A DNA stretch of 64,000 bases from a virus. The notes below the pieces were generated by a model. That model was not told where the DNA came from. It made no database searches and saw only the letters and a program-made list of their open reading frames with translations. The stretch spans positions 115,064-179,063 of the IMG/VR virus record IMGVR_UViG_3300029267_002897. One strand, written 5' to 3'. A program made the translations under genes and the position numbers. This document shows, one piece after another, positions 41,886 to 49,463 of this stretch (its first letter is position 1; every line of letters starts with the position of its first letter).

Positions 41886-42276
41886 CTTTCACTCCAAAAT
41901 TTCTCCGGGCCATTGCAACTGCCCGGGTCTGTGCTGCCTCCCCTTCTATGCGTCCTCTCTCATAAATGCGCCTGAGCTCCGGGTCTGTAACAAGTGCTCC
42001 GTCTTTCGTTGCAACCCCGGACTTGAATCCTTCGAGAAACACTAGATAGCGCTGACGCATACGTTCTGCCTTCATGGGCTCGTCCTTATCTCGCTCCAGG
42101 TCCTGGAGCAACAAACTCCTGCACCTACTACATTCGACTTCGGCAACACTCCTTTTCTCTAGCGCCAGCTCCTTGGACTTAGCCATCCCGCAGCAAGAAA
42201 TTCTCCCTCCGTACCAGCAAGCGTGGACCTTCCCTGTTTTCGGATGAATGATGACGTAGACCATCTCGTCGGACAT
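41878..42276 (-). CDS. Hypothetical zinc-type protein (132 aa)
   Basis: CWYGG, CCGM and CSRCR suggest a zinc site in the first 55 residues. The rest is helical and Arg-rich. GGAGGG ribosome site. It is the first gene after a terminator/TTGGTATCAG module. No family recognised. Confidence 0.5.
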   Translation of the reverse strand: MSDEMVYVIIHPKTGKVHACWYGGRISCCGMAKSKELALEKRSVAEVECSRCRSLLLQDLERDKDEPMKAERMRQRYLVFLEGFKSGVATKDGALVTDPELRRIYERGRIEGEAAQTRAVAMARRNFGVKDG

Positions 42277-42297
42277 GGACTCCCTCCTACTAGGACT

Positions 42298-42307
42298 CTG
42301 ATACCAA
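42298..42307 (-). promoter_or_regulatory. TTGGTATCAG element (operon head)
   Basis: TTGGTATCAGAG on the minus strand, directly after the terminator of the upstream operon and 21 bases before ATG 42276. Confidence 0.45.
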
Positions 42308-42336
42308 AAAAGAACGCCTCATGGGCGAGCGTTCTT
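42305..42336 (-). terminator. Intrinsic terminator after the ribbon-helix-helix gene
   Basis: Minus strand AAGAACGC / GCGTTCTT stem (42336-42329 with 42317-42310), then a T run that flows into TTGGTATCAG. Confidence 0.75.
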
Positions 42337-42702
42337 TTATCGCTTGGAAATCTTCGCTCGGATGAGCTGGAGTTGACGTTCCGACGGGAGCTTCTTGTTC
42401 AGAAGCTTGTTTTTCTGGATATGAGTGTTGACGGCTTTCCGAATGAACTCCCCCACCGTCTTCGAACCGTCCACGGCGGTGAGCACGAGCAGCGCATCAA
42501 ACTCTTCCGCGGCAATGTGCATGGAGAGCTTTGCCGTTGCACGACTGATGTCCCCACCTTTGATGCCACTCGTGTAGGAGATGTTCTGGATGGACATCCC
42601 CGAATCACGTTTTCGGATGAGTTCCATCACTTGTTTGTCGGTGAAGAGGGGTTCTTCAGGCGCAGTGAACACCGGAAACTTCTGCAATTTTGGTTTGGCC
42701 AT
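42337..42702 (-). CDS. Ribbon-helix-helix-like regulator (121 aa)
   Basis: C-terminal EFDALLVLTAVDGSKTVGEFIRKAVNTHI matches the RHH pattern of hydrophobics and Ser/Thr cap, so a dimeric DNA-binding protein is likely. N-terminal 45 residues are an extra region. The 60 bases upstream hold a 16-bp perfect palindrome and TGTGTACACA, good candidates for its own operators. It is followed by a terminator. Target unknown. Confidence 0.55.
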   Translation of the reverse strand: MAKPKLQKFPVFTAPEEPLFTDKQVMELIRKRDSGMSIQNISYTSGIKGGDISRATAKLSMHIAAEEFDALLVLTAVDGSKTVGEFIRKAVNTHIQKNKLLNKKLPSERQLQLIRAKISKR

Positions 42703-42712
42703 GTGTCCTCCT

Positions 42713-42743
42713 GTTTGTAGCTACAAACGTTTGTGTGTACACA
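42713..42743. promoter_or_regulatory. Operator-like palindromes before the RHH gene
   Basis: GTTTGTAGCTACAAAC (42713-42728) is a perfect 16-bp palindrome, followed by TGTGTACACA (42734-42743), both in the gap between ATG 42702 and a TTGGTATCAG element (42748-42757). Autoregulation by the RHH protein is likely but not shown. Confidence 0.55.
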
Positions 42744-42747
42744 TAGC

Positions 42748-42757
42748 CTGATACCAA
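42748..42757 (-). promoter_or_regulatory. TTGGTATCAG element (operon head)
   Basis: CTTGGTATCAGGCTATG on the minus strand after the 42,761 stop, with no terminator before it; it heads the RHH gene. Confidence 0.45.
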
Positions 42758-42760
42758 GTT

Positions 42761-42922
42761 TCAGCCGTATTCTTCCCACTCGTTATCGCAGTCGCGGCAC
42801 ATGTAGATTACGCCGTGCAGCGTCTCTTCAATGGACACGACATTGGTGCTGTCGCAACGGGGACACTCAACGGAGTCTATGACCCCCCAGGAATCTTCTT
42901 CGTCTTCGTAAAGTAGCGGCAT
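42761..42922 (-). CDS. Zinc-ribbon protein (53 aa)
   Basis: CPRCD and CRDCD knuckles; acidic N-terminus (MPLLYEDEEDSWGV). Too short for most ORF finders. No strong ribosome site visible (GGAG at 9 bases). It runs from ATG 42922. Confidence 0.6.
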   Translation of the reverse strand: MPLLYEDEEDSWGVIDSVECPRCDSTNVVSIEETLHGVIYMCRDCDNEWEEYG

Positions 42923-42923
42923 C

Positions 42924-43223
42924 TTACCACTCCAGGATTACGTCCACGTTTTCGTATCCCATCTTCTTGAGTCCTTCGAAGATGAAGCGTTTGAAGTTGG
43001 GGCAGCTCGGGTCCAACTCTTCGATGAGCACATACCAGCCGAGCCCTCCCCGCTCGTCCAACGTAGCCTTGCACTCGGTACAATGCAAGTCCCCCCAGTT
43101 GATGGCCTCCTTCCCGAATTCTTCCTTGCGGGTAAGCGCCTCCGCAATGAGTTCTTCTACCGCATCTTCCAGCTTCTTCAGCTCCCCCAACTCCAACTTC
43201 AGAATCAGACGTACCTTAGCCAT
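42924..43223 (-). CDS. Hypothetical zinc-knuckle protein (99 aa)
   Basis: Helical N-terminus (ELGELKKLEDAVEELIAEAL), then CTEC and one later Cys in DPSCPNF. I start at ATG 43223. No family recognised. Confidence 0.5.
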   Translation of the reverse strand: MAKVRLILKLELGELKKLEDAVEELIAEALTRKEEFGKEAINWGDLHCTECKATLDERGGLGWYVLIEELDPSCPNFKRFIFEGLKKMGYENVDVILEW

Positions 43224-43524
43224 AGCAATCATCCACCTCCCCCGAGGACAGAGCGTCCAGGATGTCGTGTGTGTAGTTCAACTCGCGCTGGAGTTCGAGG
43301 ATTGCTCGCCGCTCTTCCTCCACTTTGTTCATGTCTATCCCAAAGTAGTCCGCGAAGAGCTGTTCCGGCCGACGAGAATCGGGGAGCCACTCACCTCCAT
43401 AGGACTTTTCGTCGTACGCACAGATTTCCAATCCGTGCTCCCCGAGCCAATCGTAGAAGTCTGTGAGGATGCGGGACTCTTCTCGGTTAGCTGTGATTTT
43501 GTCACACTCCGGCGTGTCAATCAT
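43216..43524 (-). CDS. Hypothetical protein (102 aa)
   Basis: Start MIDTPECDKIT at 43524 with GAGGGAGG upstream. Helical end (EEERRAILELQRELNYTHDIL). Overlaps both neighbours. No family recognised. Confidence 0.5.
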   Translation of the reverse strand: MIDTPECDKITANREESRILTDFYDWLGEHGLEICAYDEKSYGGEWLPDSRRPEQLFADYFGIDMNKVEEERRAILELQRELNYTHDILDALSSGEVDDCYG

Positions 43525-43844
43525 CGTTCTTCCTCCCTCAGAAGCACCTTCACCTCCGGGCTGTCTTTCTTCTCTCGACTCTCGAGATGCTCGTACACTC
43601 TTCGCGCCCGACTCTCTTCCTGGAGGTTCACCTTTACGTTGTAACGCCGGTAGAACGCAAAGTCGTTGCGGCTGGCATGCCATTCCCGCCAGAGTCCGTA
43701 CTCTTCGGGGTAGACGGCAGACATCCGCATCTGGTTCTCGCCGTCGGCTTTGTTGAACAACCGGTAAAGATGGGCACGGAAGAAGGTACCGTCACACTGC
43801 ATGGCGAGGAAGAGGTCTCTAGCTAGTTCCTCTTTTCTTGTCAT
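43521..43844 (-). CDS. Hypothetical charged protein (107 aa)
   Basis: ATG 43844 (MTRKEELARDLFL) fits the GAGG ribosome site. Aromatic middle (FFRAHLYRLF, YGLWREWHASRNDFAFYRRY). A one-mismatch palindrome (43633-43645) is inside. No family recognised. Confidence 0.5.
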   Translation of the reverse strand: MTRKEELARDLFLAMQCDGTFFRAHLYRLFNKADGENQMRMSAVYPEEYGLWREWHASRNDFAFYRRYNVKVNLQEESRARRVYEHLESREKKDSPEVKVLLREEER

Positions 43845-43846
43845 AT

Positions 43847-44296
43847 TCATTCCTCGTATCGCATCAAATCCTCCATCGCCAACTCATAGCGATGTATCAG
43901 CCCCTTCTCTTCGGGAGCCAATCCCGCCATCCGCACTGGATTCATGTTGTGGCGGAGGTCCGCCATCTTCACTGTTCGCGCCAGGTTGTTAGGTGCGAGA
44001 CGCGCAATGTGCTCTCGGTACGTGGGACGGTCGGGAGTTCCTGCGGGCTCACGGGAGAGCAGTCCAAGAGCCTTGGACTGTTCTTCGTCCAGGTCCAGGA
44101 GCTTCGTTACTTCCTCCAACGCGAACGGCGTGTCCTCGATTACGTCGTGCAAGACCGCTACGACCATGGCGTCCTCATCAGGAAAGACCGAGAGCATCAC
44201 CGAGAGCGGGTGAAGGATATAGGGCTGGCCACCCTTGTCGACTTGTTTCTCGTGCGCTCGAGTAGCGAACACGATTGCTTCATCTAATTGACTCAT
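43847..44296 (-). CDS. Small HD hydrolase, alarmone-type (149 aa)
   Basis: RelA/SpoT-type HD domain only: ATRAHEKQVDKGGQPYILHP near 12-31, MVVAVLHDVIEDT (HD with ED) near 44-56, and ARTVKMADLRHNM near 107-119. Length fits the stand-alone small alarmone hydrolase (Mesh1/SAH-like), so it may remove (p)ppGpp. No synthetase domain. Overlaps the 44,293 gene by 4 bases. Confidence 0.7.
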   Translation of the reverse strand: MSQLDEAIVFATRAHEKQVDKGGQPYILHPLSVMLSVFPDEDAMVVAVLHDVIEDTPFALEEVTKLLDLDEEQSKALGLLSREPAGTPDRPTYREHIARLAPNNLARTVKMADLRHNMNPVRMAGLAPEEKGLIHRYELAMEDLMRYEE

Positions 44297-44556
44297 CTGC
44301 CTAGTCTCACTTTCTGGTCGTCTTTACGGTGGCCCGCGAAGTACCGCTTGGCGAACTCCGCCTCCACGAGCGATTCGGAGGGTTGGATGATGATACGGTT
44401 ACCGTCCCAGTCAATACCGCGGCCGATACTGTTGATTCCGATGTTGGAGTTGTTGGAGAGACGTCCCGTCATGGCGCTGATTTGCACTTCGAACTCGGGA
44501 CGACAACCTTGGTGGTAGAGCGCATCGATTTCGGCTTTGAGTTCAGCGAGGGTCAT
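44293..44556 (-). CDS. Hypothetical protein (87 aa)
   Basis: TGATG overlap with the 44,556 gene. Starts MTLAELKAEIDALYHQG, then Asn/Gly-rich and beta-like middle. No family recognised. Confidence 0.5.
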   Translation of the reverse strand: MTLAELKAEIDALYHQGCRPEFEVQISAMTGRLSNNSNIGINSIGRGIDWDGNRIIIQPSESLVEAEFAKRYFAGHRKDDQKVRLGR

Positions 44557-45002
44557 CACTCACTCCAATAGCTAGCGAGCATCCACTTGGGCTCTTTCCA
44601 CTCCACCCCGATAATCTCGCAGAACTTCTTGAGCTGCTCCTTCTGCTCCTCCGTGACTTCCAGGTCCTTCGGCCTTATCTCTGTCGGATACCCGCGCCGC
44701 GCAGTGAAGTGCTTCGCGGTAAGCGTAATGTAGTACATCATGCAGGCGCTGCTCCCATGGTAGTCCACTTCACAGCCAGTCGCCTTTATGGCGTTGCACT
44801 TCTCCTCCCAGCACTTGCTGTACAGCGCCTCATTCCCTTCGTAGGGAACATCCGGTTCGTCGACTCCGAGCTTGTGAGCTACGTAGTCTTCTACGTAGAC
44901 ATCGTTCTCCTCGTCCACGAAATCATCCCAAGGGAAGCAGACATCTTCCTCGTCGCCTAGCTCGATGCCGAAATAGAGAATTCCATTTGTTGAGACGCCC
45001 AT
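44556..45002 (-). CDS. Hypothetical protein (148 aa)
   Basis: MGVSTNGILYFGIELGDEED and FPWDDFVDEEND at the start; later Cys-rich and aromatic. 5' leader holds a perfect palindrome followed by GGAGG. Its head is a terminator/TTGGTATCAG module. No known function. Confidence 0.55.
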   Translation of the reverse strand: MGVSTNGILYFGIELGDEEDVCFPWDDFVDEENDVYVEDYVAHKLGVDEPDVPYEGNEALYSKCWEEKCNAIKATGCEVDYHGSSACMMYYITLTAKHFTARRGYPTEIRPKDLEVTEEQKEQLKKFCEIIGVEWKEPKWMLASYWSE

Positions 45003-45012
45003 ACGCTCCTCC

Positions 45013-45025
45013 TTTACGCAGTAAA
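45013..45025. repeat. TTTACNNNGTAAA palindrome (perfect)
   Basis: TTTAC GCA GTAAA between a TTGGTATCAG element (45039-45048) and the GGAGG of the 45,002 gene, so in its leader. Confidence 0.75.
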
Positions 45026-45038
45026 ACTTTCACATGCC

Positions 45039-45048
45039 CTGATACCAA
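45039..45048 (-). promoter_or_regulatory. TTGGTATCAG element (operon head)
   Basis: TTGGTATCAGGGCATG right after the terminator hairpin (45052-45080), about 37 bases before ATG 45002. Confidence 0.45.
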
Positions 45049-45080
45049 AAAAGAGAACCACTCGCGCGTTGCGGTTCTCT
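45047..45080 (-). terminator. Intrinsic terminator after the 45,084 gene
   Basis: Minus strand AGAGAACC / GGTTCTCT (45080-45073 with 45059-45052), then T6. Confidence 0.8.
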
Positions 45081-45083
45081 TCT

Positions 45084-45338
45084 CTACTTCCACTTCTTGG
45101 TGCCGAAGGATATGTAAATGGTTGTACGAGGGTCGTTATACACGACATTATTCACATAGAAAAAATCCTCCCTCGCCATTATTCGAATGGCAGGAACAAG
45201 TAAGTCATCCACTACACGTCTCGGCACGTTGTCCAGTTCTACGACCCAAGCAGTATCGTACTGCTCACCTCCCATCCGAAAGTTGTATTCGACGCCCTTC
45301 TCCTCTAGATAAGTTTCAAGATGGTCCCAGAAAGGCAT
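45084..45338 (-). CDS. YLEEKG-family protein (84 aa)
   Basis: LETYLEEKGVEYNF near 7-20 then a beta/helix pattern (PRRVVDDLLVPAIRIMARED). Paralogue of the genes at 50,380, 55,602, 57,011, 57,391 and 57,701. Followed by a terminator. Overlaps the 45,338 gene start. Confidence 0.55.
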   Translation of the reverse strand: MPFWDHLETYLEEKGVEYNFRMGGEQYDTAWVVELDNVPRRVVDDLLVPAIRIMAREDFFYVNNVVYNDPRTTIYISFGTKKWK

Positions 45339-45865
45339 CAGAACTTGATATTCAGCCCCATCTTCTGCATGGCAAGCAACGCTTCTGCGTTGCCCATGGC
45401 ATCATCGACGGGGTTGTGAGTGTGCGCGGTCTTGCGGAGCTTCTTCTTCCACTCGCTATTCTTCCCGGCGTGCATCTTCATCCCGCAGTAAAGGTCACCG
45501 ATGCGACGAGCCGAGAAGCCGAAAGGGTTCGCACCTACAAACCTCCAAAAATAGTAGTTAATAAACTGCCAATCGAATGCAGGGTTATCCGAAATAAATG
45601 TGAGTTTTCCCTTGCGAACAGACTCCAGCCACGCAGCGAACGCATGCATTGCGATATCCGGAGGTTGAAAAGAAGCGTGCTGTCCGCGGGTGACTCCACT
45701 AATCTCTAAAGCTGCCGGGTCCCAACCACTATCGGGAAGCGGAGCAGTCTCTCCGTAGAACGTGTCTTGTAGCAATGGCTTCACCACGACAGCGCCGAAG
45801 CAAACCATGGAGTAAATGCCCGGACAAGGGCCGTCAGCTTCAACGTCGACTACGATGTACGTCAT
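45338..45865 (-). CDS. DEDD-type exonuclease-like protein (175 aa)
   Basis: VVDVEADGP near 5-13 (first acids), SDNPAFDWQFI near 92-102, HTHNPVDDAMGNAEAL near 147-162 carry the usual 3'-5' exonuclease acids (DEDD, RNase H fold). Probably a nucleic-acid 3' exonuclease. Overlaps neighbours at both ends. Confidence 0.65.
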   Translation of the reverse strand: MTYIVVDVEADGPCPGIYSMVCFGAVVVKPLLQDTFYGETAPLPDSGWDPAALEISGVTRGQHASFQPPDIAMHAFAAWLESVRKGKLTFISDNPAFDWQFINYYFWRFVGANPFGFSARRIGDLYCGMKMHAGKNSEWKKKLRKTAHTHNPVDDAMGNAEALLAMQKMGLNIKF

Positions 45866-46226
45866 TCGGCAACTCCTCGATGTCGATGGGCTCCGTCTCG
45901 AACATGATGGACGTGTGCTTCACCTGAGCCGTCCACTGGAACTCCTTGTCAGTGACACGCAAGGTTTCGATTTCGGCTTTTCCATCCCACGGCAATAGCT
46001 CTTCCCTCTTGGGCACACCATCTTCGGGAAACTCCTCCACAAGATGGAACGTCGGCGTGTAGTCGAAGTCCTCCATGCAGTACACTCCGAGCTTCTTTAC
46101 CGCCGTCTGCATCTTGCGAATCTTCTTGGCCAACTCGTCGCTGACTTCGATGCTCGCAAACTCAGGAGCGAAGTCGTGGGCGTACTCCGCGTTGGCATGT
46201 ACCTGGACGATGAATTTCTTGGTCAC
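45840..46226 (-). CDS. Hypothetical protein (128 aa)
   Basis: Beta/alpha (KFIVQVHANAEYAHDFA) and a basic end. No recognised domain. Overlaps both neighbours. Confidence 0.5.
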   Translation of the reverse strand: MTKKFIVQVHANAEYAHDFAPEFASIEVSDELAKKIRKMQTAVKKLGVYCMEDFDYTPTFHLVEEFPEDGVPKREELLPWDGKAEIETLRVTDKEFQWTAQVKHTSIMFETEPIDIEELPNDVHRSRR

Positions 46227-46441
46227 TTGGGTACCTCCTCATCATCTTGACGCACCCACGGAGCCAGCACATCCGCTACTTTGATATTCGCCACGAGGTG
46301 GTCTTCTTCTATCCAGAGAGACAAGACTGGTTTGCAGCGGCGCAGTTCCGCCATCACAGCAATCATATCTTCCTTGAGCAGAGGCCTCCCACCCTCTCCC
46401 TCCATGTAAACATTGAGGGTTTTCGTTTTCGCTTTGGCCAT
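46223..46441 (-). CDS. Hypothetical protein (72 aa)
   Basis: MAKAKTKTLNVYMEGEGGRP then SLWIEEDHLVANIKVADVLA. No family recognised. Confidence 0.5.
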   Translation of the reverse strand: MAKAKTKTLNVYMEGEGGRPLLKEDMIAVMAELRRCKPVLSLWIEEDHLVANIKVADVLAPWVRQDDEEVPK

Positions 46442-46665
46442 TACTTGCCCTCCACTATCTTCTTGAGCGCATCCATGTGCGCTGAACGATTGACACAGAG
46501 CGGCTTAGCCAAGAACTGCTCTCGTGCGTAAGCACACTCATTGTCGTTCTCCATGACCGCGAACTTGCAATTCGAACTCTGTCCGAGGCAGAAAGCGTAG
46601 AACTCAACATGATTTTCTTCTCGATACTTTTCAATCCCAGGACGCAATGGAATTACTTCTGCCAT
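46441..46665 (-). CDS. Hypothetical protein (74 aa)
   Basis: Start MAEVIPLRPGIEKYR at 46665, overlapping the upstream stop as TGATG. Several Cys (FCLGQSSNCKFAV and CVNRSAHMD). No family recognised. Confidence 0.5.
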   Translation of the reverse strand: MAEVIPLRPGIEKYREENHVEFYAFCLGQSSNCKFAVMENDNECAYAREQFLAKPLCVNRSAHMDALKKIVEGK

Positions 46666-46889
46666 CACACTCCCTCCGGCTCAGCGCCTGCTGCCATGCG
46701 TAAAATCGCCCCCATGACTAATTCCGGGTCATCGCGCCACTCCTCACAGTCCCACACCCCCAACTCATTCCCGTCCGGGTCGTGTATATGCACGTCCGCT
46801 CCAGCTTGAAAGTTGAGGCCCCCGCTAGTAATGACATTGCCGTTGTCCAACACTAAGCGCACACCTTCCTCGGTTATTGCGGTCTTCAC
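46665..46889 (-). CDS. Hypothetical protein (74 aa)
   Basis: Beta-rich (VRLVLDNGNVITSGGLNFQAG) with HIHDPDGNELGVWD. Compact and conserved-looking, but no family named. Confidence 0.5.
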   Translation of the reverse strand: MKTAITEEGVRLVLDNGNVITSGGLNFQAGADVHIHDPDGNELGVWDCEEWRDDPELVMGAILRMAAGAEPEGV

Positions 46890-46903
46890 GATTGTTTCTC
46901 CTG

Positions 46904-47125
46904 TCAGTATGGATACCGCCCACGCCGAATACGCCGCCGCTGGCTATTTTCCTCGAGTTCCTGCGTACTCAAGCAACGCAGACAACTGCCGCAAGAGACA
47001 GGATTCTCAGTGCGGATGACCGGCTGTTTAGCTGTGGCCCCGGCTCCGCACAACGGATAGTCCCCATCACGCAGTTCATGAACACATCCGGGCCAGCCAG
47101 AGAGGCTCACGTAAAAGCCGCGCAT
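46904..47125 (-). CDS. Small Cys/His protein (73 aa)
   Basis: ATG 47125 with GGAG upstream. Starts MRGFYVSLSGWPGCVHEL, then CGAG and CGSCLRC. The stop of the upstream gene lies 2 bases earlier. A zinc-type protein is likely. Confidence 0.55.
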   Translation of the reverse strand: MRGFYVSLSGWPGCVHELRDGDYPLCGAGATAKQPVIRTENPVSCGSCLRCLSTQELEENSQRRRIRRGRYPY

Positions 47126-47126
47126 C

Positions 47127-47519
47127 TCACCACTCCATTTTGAATCCATCCTTGACGTTAGCGACCGTGTAGAACTCATCACACTTCCGGCAGCGGACAA
47201 TAATGGGCTCTTTGGTACGTGCCAACCCCTCAACCATCCGGGTAAAGAGGTCCGGGAATTCCTTTACCAGGTTGAGCTTGCAGTGCGGACAACGAATGCT
47301 CTTGAGCACCTTGGATTTGCCGCAGAAGATATAGTGGCCCGTGTTAAGAGCTCGCTTGAGGAAATCACTCTCTTCGTAAACCAGATGCGCAGCAAAACGG
47401 TCCGCATTCTTCTTCGTGATTTTCTTGACAGTAGGAGCTTCGTGTTCCTCGCAGATGAGAGGAGGGTCTTGGCCGCCAGTGTCTTTGATTTTAGGTTGTA
47501 ACCAGAGTAGGTACTTCAT
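47127..47519 (-). CDS. Zinc-ribbon protein (130 aa)
   Basis: Start MKYLLWLQPK at 47519 with GGGGAGAG upstream. CPHC and CRKC knuckles near 80 and 113. No family recognised. Confidence 0.55.
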   Translation of the reverse strand: MKYLLWLQPKIKDTGGQDPPLICEEHEAPTVKKITKKNADRFAAHLVYEESDFLKRALNTGHYIFCGKSKVLKSIRCPHCKLNLVKEFPDLFTRMVEGLARTKEPIIVRCRKCDEFYTVANVKDGFKMEW

Positions 47520-47749
47520 CTCTCCCCACAAATCTCGAAGCACGCCCGATGGCGCGCAGCGTGATACTTATTGTCCTTGATTACCGTACGCAGAGGCCCC
47601 AAAAGCCTACAGTTGAACACGCGGTCTGTCCCCTGCCAGGCGTCCAGCAGCATGGGGCACGGGTAGTTGTGCCGGTCCTGCGTTGCACAATACGGCGTAA
47701 TGAGGGAATTCTCGACCAGCTCGGTTCGGATTGCGTCCTTGAGCGCCAT
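47516..47749 (-). CDS. Hypothetical Cys-containing protein (77 aa)
   Basis: Start MALKDAIRTEL at 47749. Several Cys and His (CATQDRHNYPC). No family recognised. Confidence 0.5.
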   Translation of the reverse strand: MALKDAIRTELVENSLITPYCATQDRHNYPCPMLLDAWQGTDRVFNCRLLGPLRTVIKDNKYHAARHRACFEICGER

Positions 47750-47976
47750 CACTCCTCCTTGTAGTCAATGAACACATCAACCTTGGACGGGAACTCGTTC
47801 TTCTTCCCGTGAGAGACGACCTTCCGGATGTCCATCTTACCCAGGGTTTCCTTCTGCTTCACCGTGAGCTTTCCCTTGTTGACCGCCTCCGCCAGGATGT
47901 TCCGGTACTCGGCCCCCGAAAGCTCGAAACGAATCGCCACGACCTCTCCGTCTTTTACCGTTTCTATGATGTGCAT
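47749..47976 (-). CDS. Hypothetical protein (75 aa)
   Basis: Start MHIIETVKDGEVV at 47976 with AGGAG upstream. Beta/alpha pattern. No family recognised. Confidence 0.5.
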   Translation of the reverse strand: MHIIETVKDGEVVAIRFELSGAEYRNILAEAVNKGKLTVKQKETLGKMDIRKVVSHGKKNEFPSKVDVFIDYKEE

Positions 47977-48467
47977 TTGCGCTCCTGTATTAGCCCTCGA
48001 GATGGGGACTGTTGCTGCTTCAACTTCTTCGTATTCCCTGGCAACTGGCAGCCCGGGTAAGGGCACGCTTCTCCATTAGGAAAACGCCGACACATCAATG
48101 GGCGGTGCTCGTAGATAGTACAAAGCTTTGTCTTTTGGTCCCAATGCTTACACGTATAGTGGTGCGCCTTAGCTTTAGTCCTCTTCCGCGGGCGGCAGGG
48201 CTCAAAATGATGTTCTCCGAGGTACACGAGCATCGGGTAGAGGAGGTAAATTTCAGGGTCCACCGCAATATGTTCCTCGTTATAGTTGCGAGGTAACCCG
48301 AACCCTTTGTCCTCCGGGATAGTTCCACGCTTCTGTAGAACGGGAAACCCGGTGCCATTACGAGACCCAACAAGCCATGCTCGGTACTGTTCTTCGAGTT
48401 GTTCCGGAGAATAAGGAAGAATGAAGCGTTTGCAACAGGCTCCCCCGCACCCTTTTGGTTTAGACAT
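47964..48467 (-). CDS. YkgJ-type Cys-cluster protein (167 aa)
   Basis: GCGGACCKRF near 7-16, YTCKHWDQKTKLCTIYEHRPLMCRRFP near 104-130 and later ACPYPGC have the spacing of zinc/iron-binding YkgJ-like proteins. Function of that family is unclear. Overlaps the 47,976 gene by 13 bases. Confidence 0.6.
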   Translation of the reverse strand: MSKPKGCGGACCKRFILPYSPEQLEEQYRAWLVGSRNGTGFPVLQKRGTIPEDKGFGLPRNYNEEHIAVDPEIYLLYPMLVYLGEHHFEPCRPRKRTKAKAHHYTCKHWDQKTKLCTIYEHRPLMCRRFPNGEACPYPGCQLPGNTKKLKQQQSPSRGLIQERKCTS

Positions 48468-48476
48468 CCTGGCCTC

Positions 48477-49022
48477 CTACGGCGAGTCCACGACCACGTA
48501 CTTGAAGCGTCCGTATGCATGCAACTTCACGATGAAGTCTGCCAACACTTGCTCTGCGGTGAAGTCTGGACTCAACGAAATACCCACAGCTACTACGTCT
48601 TTCCAATCGAGAAGCTTGCGCCAATCCTTGTTGGTTTCTTCCACGTCTCCCCATCCGGTGTAGATGTCCGGAAACCGAACATTTGTGCGCTGATCGCAAC
48701 GCCCAAAAGCAAGACTCCCCGGGTGCACCCAGAGATACTCCCGGGAACGGCAGTGCGGAACAAAGTTGACCCACGTGCCGCAATTCAGTTGCAGTTCGCT
48801 GCACGTGTCAATGTTCGCCACGTCTGAGTGAAAGTCGACGTTAATGAGACGCCGGAAATCAAACTGTCGAAGATGTGATAATAACTTCTCGTGGTCAAAG
48901 ACAACCTTGAACGGCAGCTCACGCCCACAAATCTCATCAATCAAATAATCAAGGTCATCTACCGCACGCGCATGCGACTGCTCATTCCAATAGTCCAAGT
49001 CGATACTCAGATATGTTTTCAT
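48477..49022 (-). CDS. UPF0489-like protein (181 aa)
   Basis: Start MKTYLSIDLDYWNEQ at 49022. LSIDLDYWN near 4-12 and LINVDFHSDV near 59-68 fit the Asp pairs of the arginase/UPF0489-like fold, a metal-binding hydrolase. Substrate unknown. A palindrome variant (TTTACGGCGTATG) precedes it. Confidence 0.5.
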   Translation of the reverse strand: MKTYLSIDLDYWNEQSHARAVDDLDYLIDEICGRELPFKVVFDHEKLLSHLRQFDFRRLINVDFHSDVANIDTCSELQLNCGTWVNFVPHCRSREYLWVHPGSLAFGRCDQRTNVRFPDIYTGWGDVEETNKDWRKLLDWKDVVAVGISLSPDFTAEQVLADFIVKLHAYGRFKYVVVDSP

Positions 49023-49112
49023 GGCTGACTTTCTTTTACGGCGTATGGGGCTAGGTGCCGGAGGGATAGAAAACTTTTGCTTAACGGTACCACCCTGACG
49101 CATCATCTCGGC

Positions 49113-49382
49113 TTAATGGACCGGGTAATTCTCGGCATGTGCTTTCTCCCGTCTTCGGTCGTCGCGTCCTTGTCTGTAAACGAGCCAACGATTTGTGAGA
49201 TAGCACGTCGTAGCTACCAACGCACCAAGCCACCAGGGCAACTCCGTCCAATGTGTCTGTACGTACTCGAGGTAACCCTCGAGACCGTACCAGTCCTGGA
49301 ATCCCATAGAGAACCCCAGCGCACAGACAACACCGAGAATGAAGTGACCTTCTCGTATTCTCTGTCCTCTTGTAGAAAGCAT
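49113..49382 (-). CDS. Small membrane protein (89 aa)
   Basis: Start MLSTRGQRIREGH at 49382 with AGGAGG upstream. Two transmembrane helices (FILGVVCALGFSMGF, LPWWLGALVATTCYL). Charged C-terminus. Headed by a terminator/TTGGTACAAG module. Function unknown. Confidence 0.6.
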   Translation of the reverse strand: MLSTRGQRIREGHFILGVVCALGFSMGFQDWYGLEGYLEYVQTHWTELPWWLGALVATTCYLTNRWLVYRQGRDDRRREKAHAENYPVH

Positions 49383-49405
49383 GCACTCCTCCTTTCTTGC
49401 CGATT

Positions 49406-49415
49406 CTTGTACCAA
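49406..49415 (-). promoter_or_regulatory. TTGGTACAAG element (operon head)
   Basis: TTGTTGGTACAAGAATC after the terminator, 24 bases before ATG 49382. Confidence 0.45.
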
Positions 49416-49451
49416 CAAAAAAAGAGAACTACTTGCGCATTGCAGTTCTCT
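49416..49451 (-). terminator. Intrinsic terminator after the 49,464 gene
   Basis: Minus strand AGAGAACT / AGTTCTCT (49451-49444 with 49430-49423), then T7. Confidence 0.8.
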
Positions 49452-49463
49452 TTACGTGGTAAA
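49451..49463. repeat. TTTACNNNGTAAA palindrome (perfect)
   Basis: TTTAC GTG GTAAA right after the stop of the 49,464 gene and overlapping the first base of the terminator stem. Confidence 0.75.
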
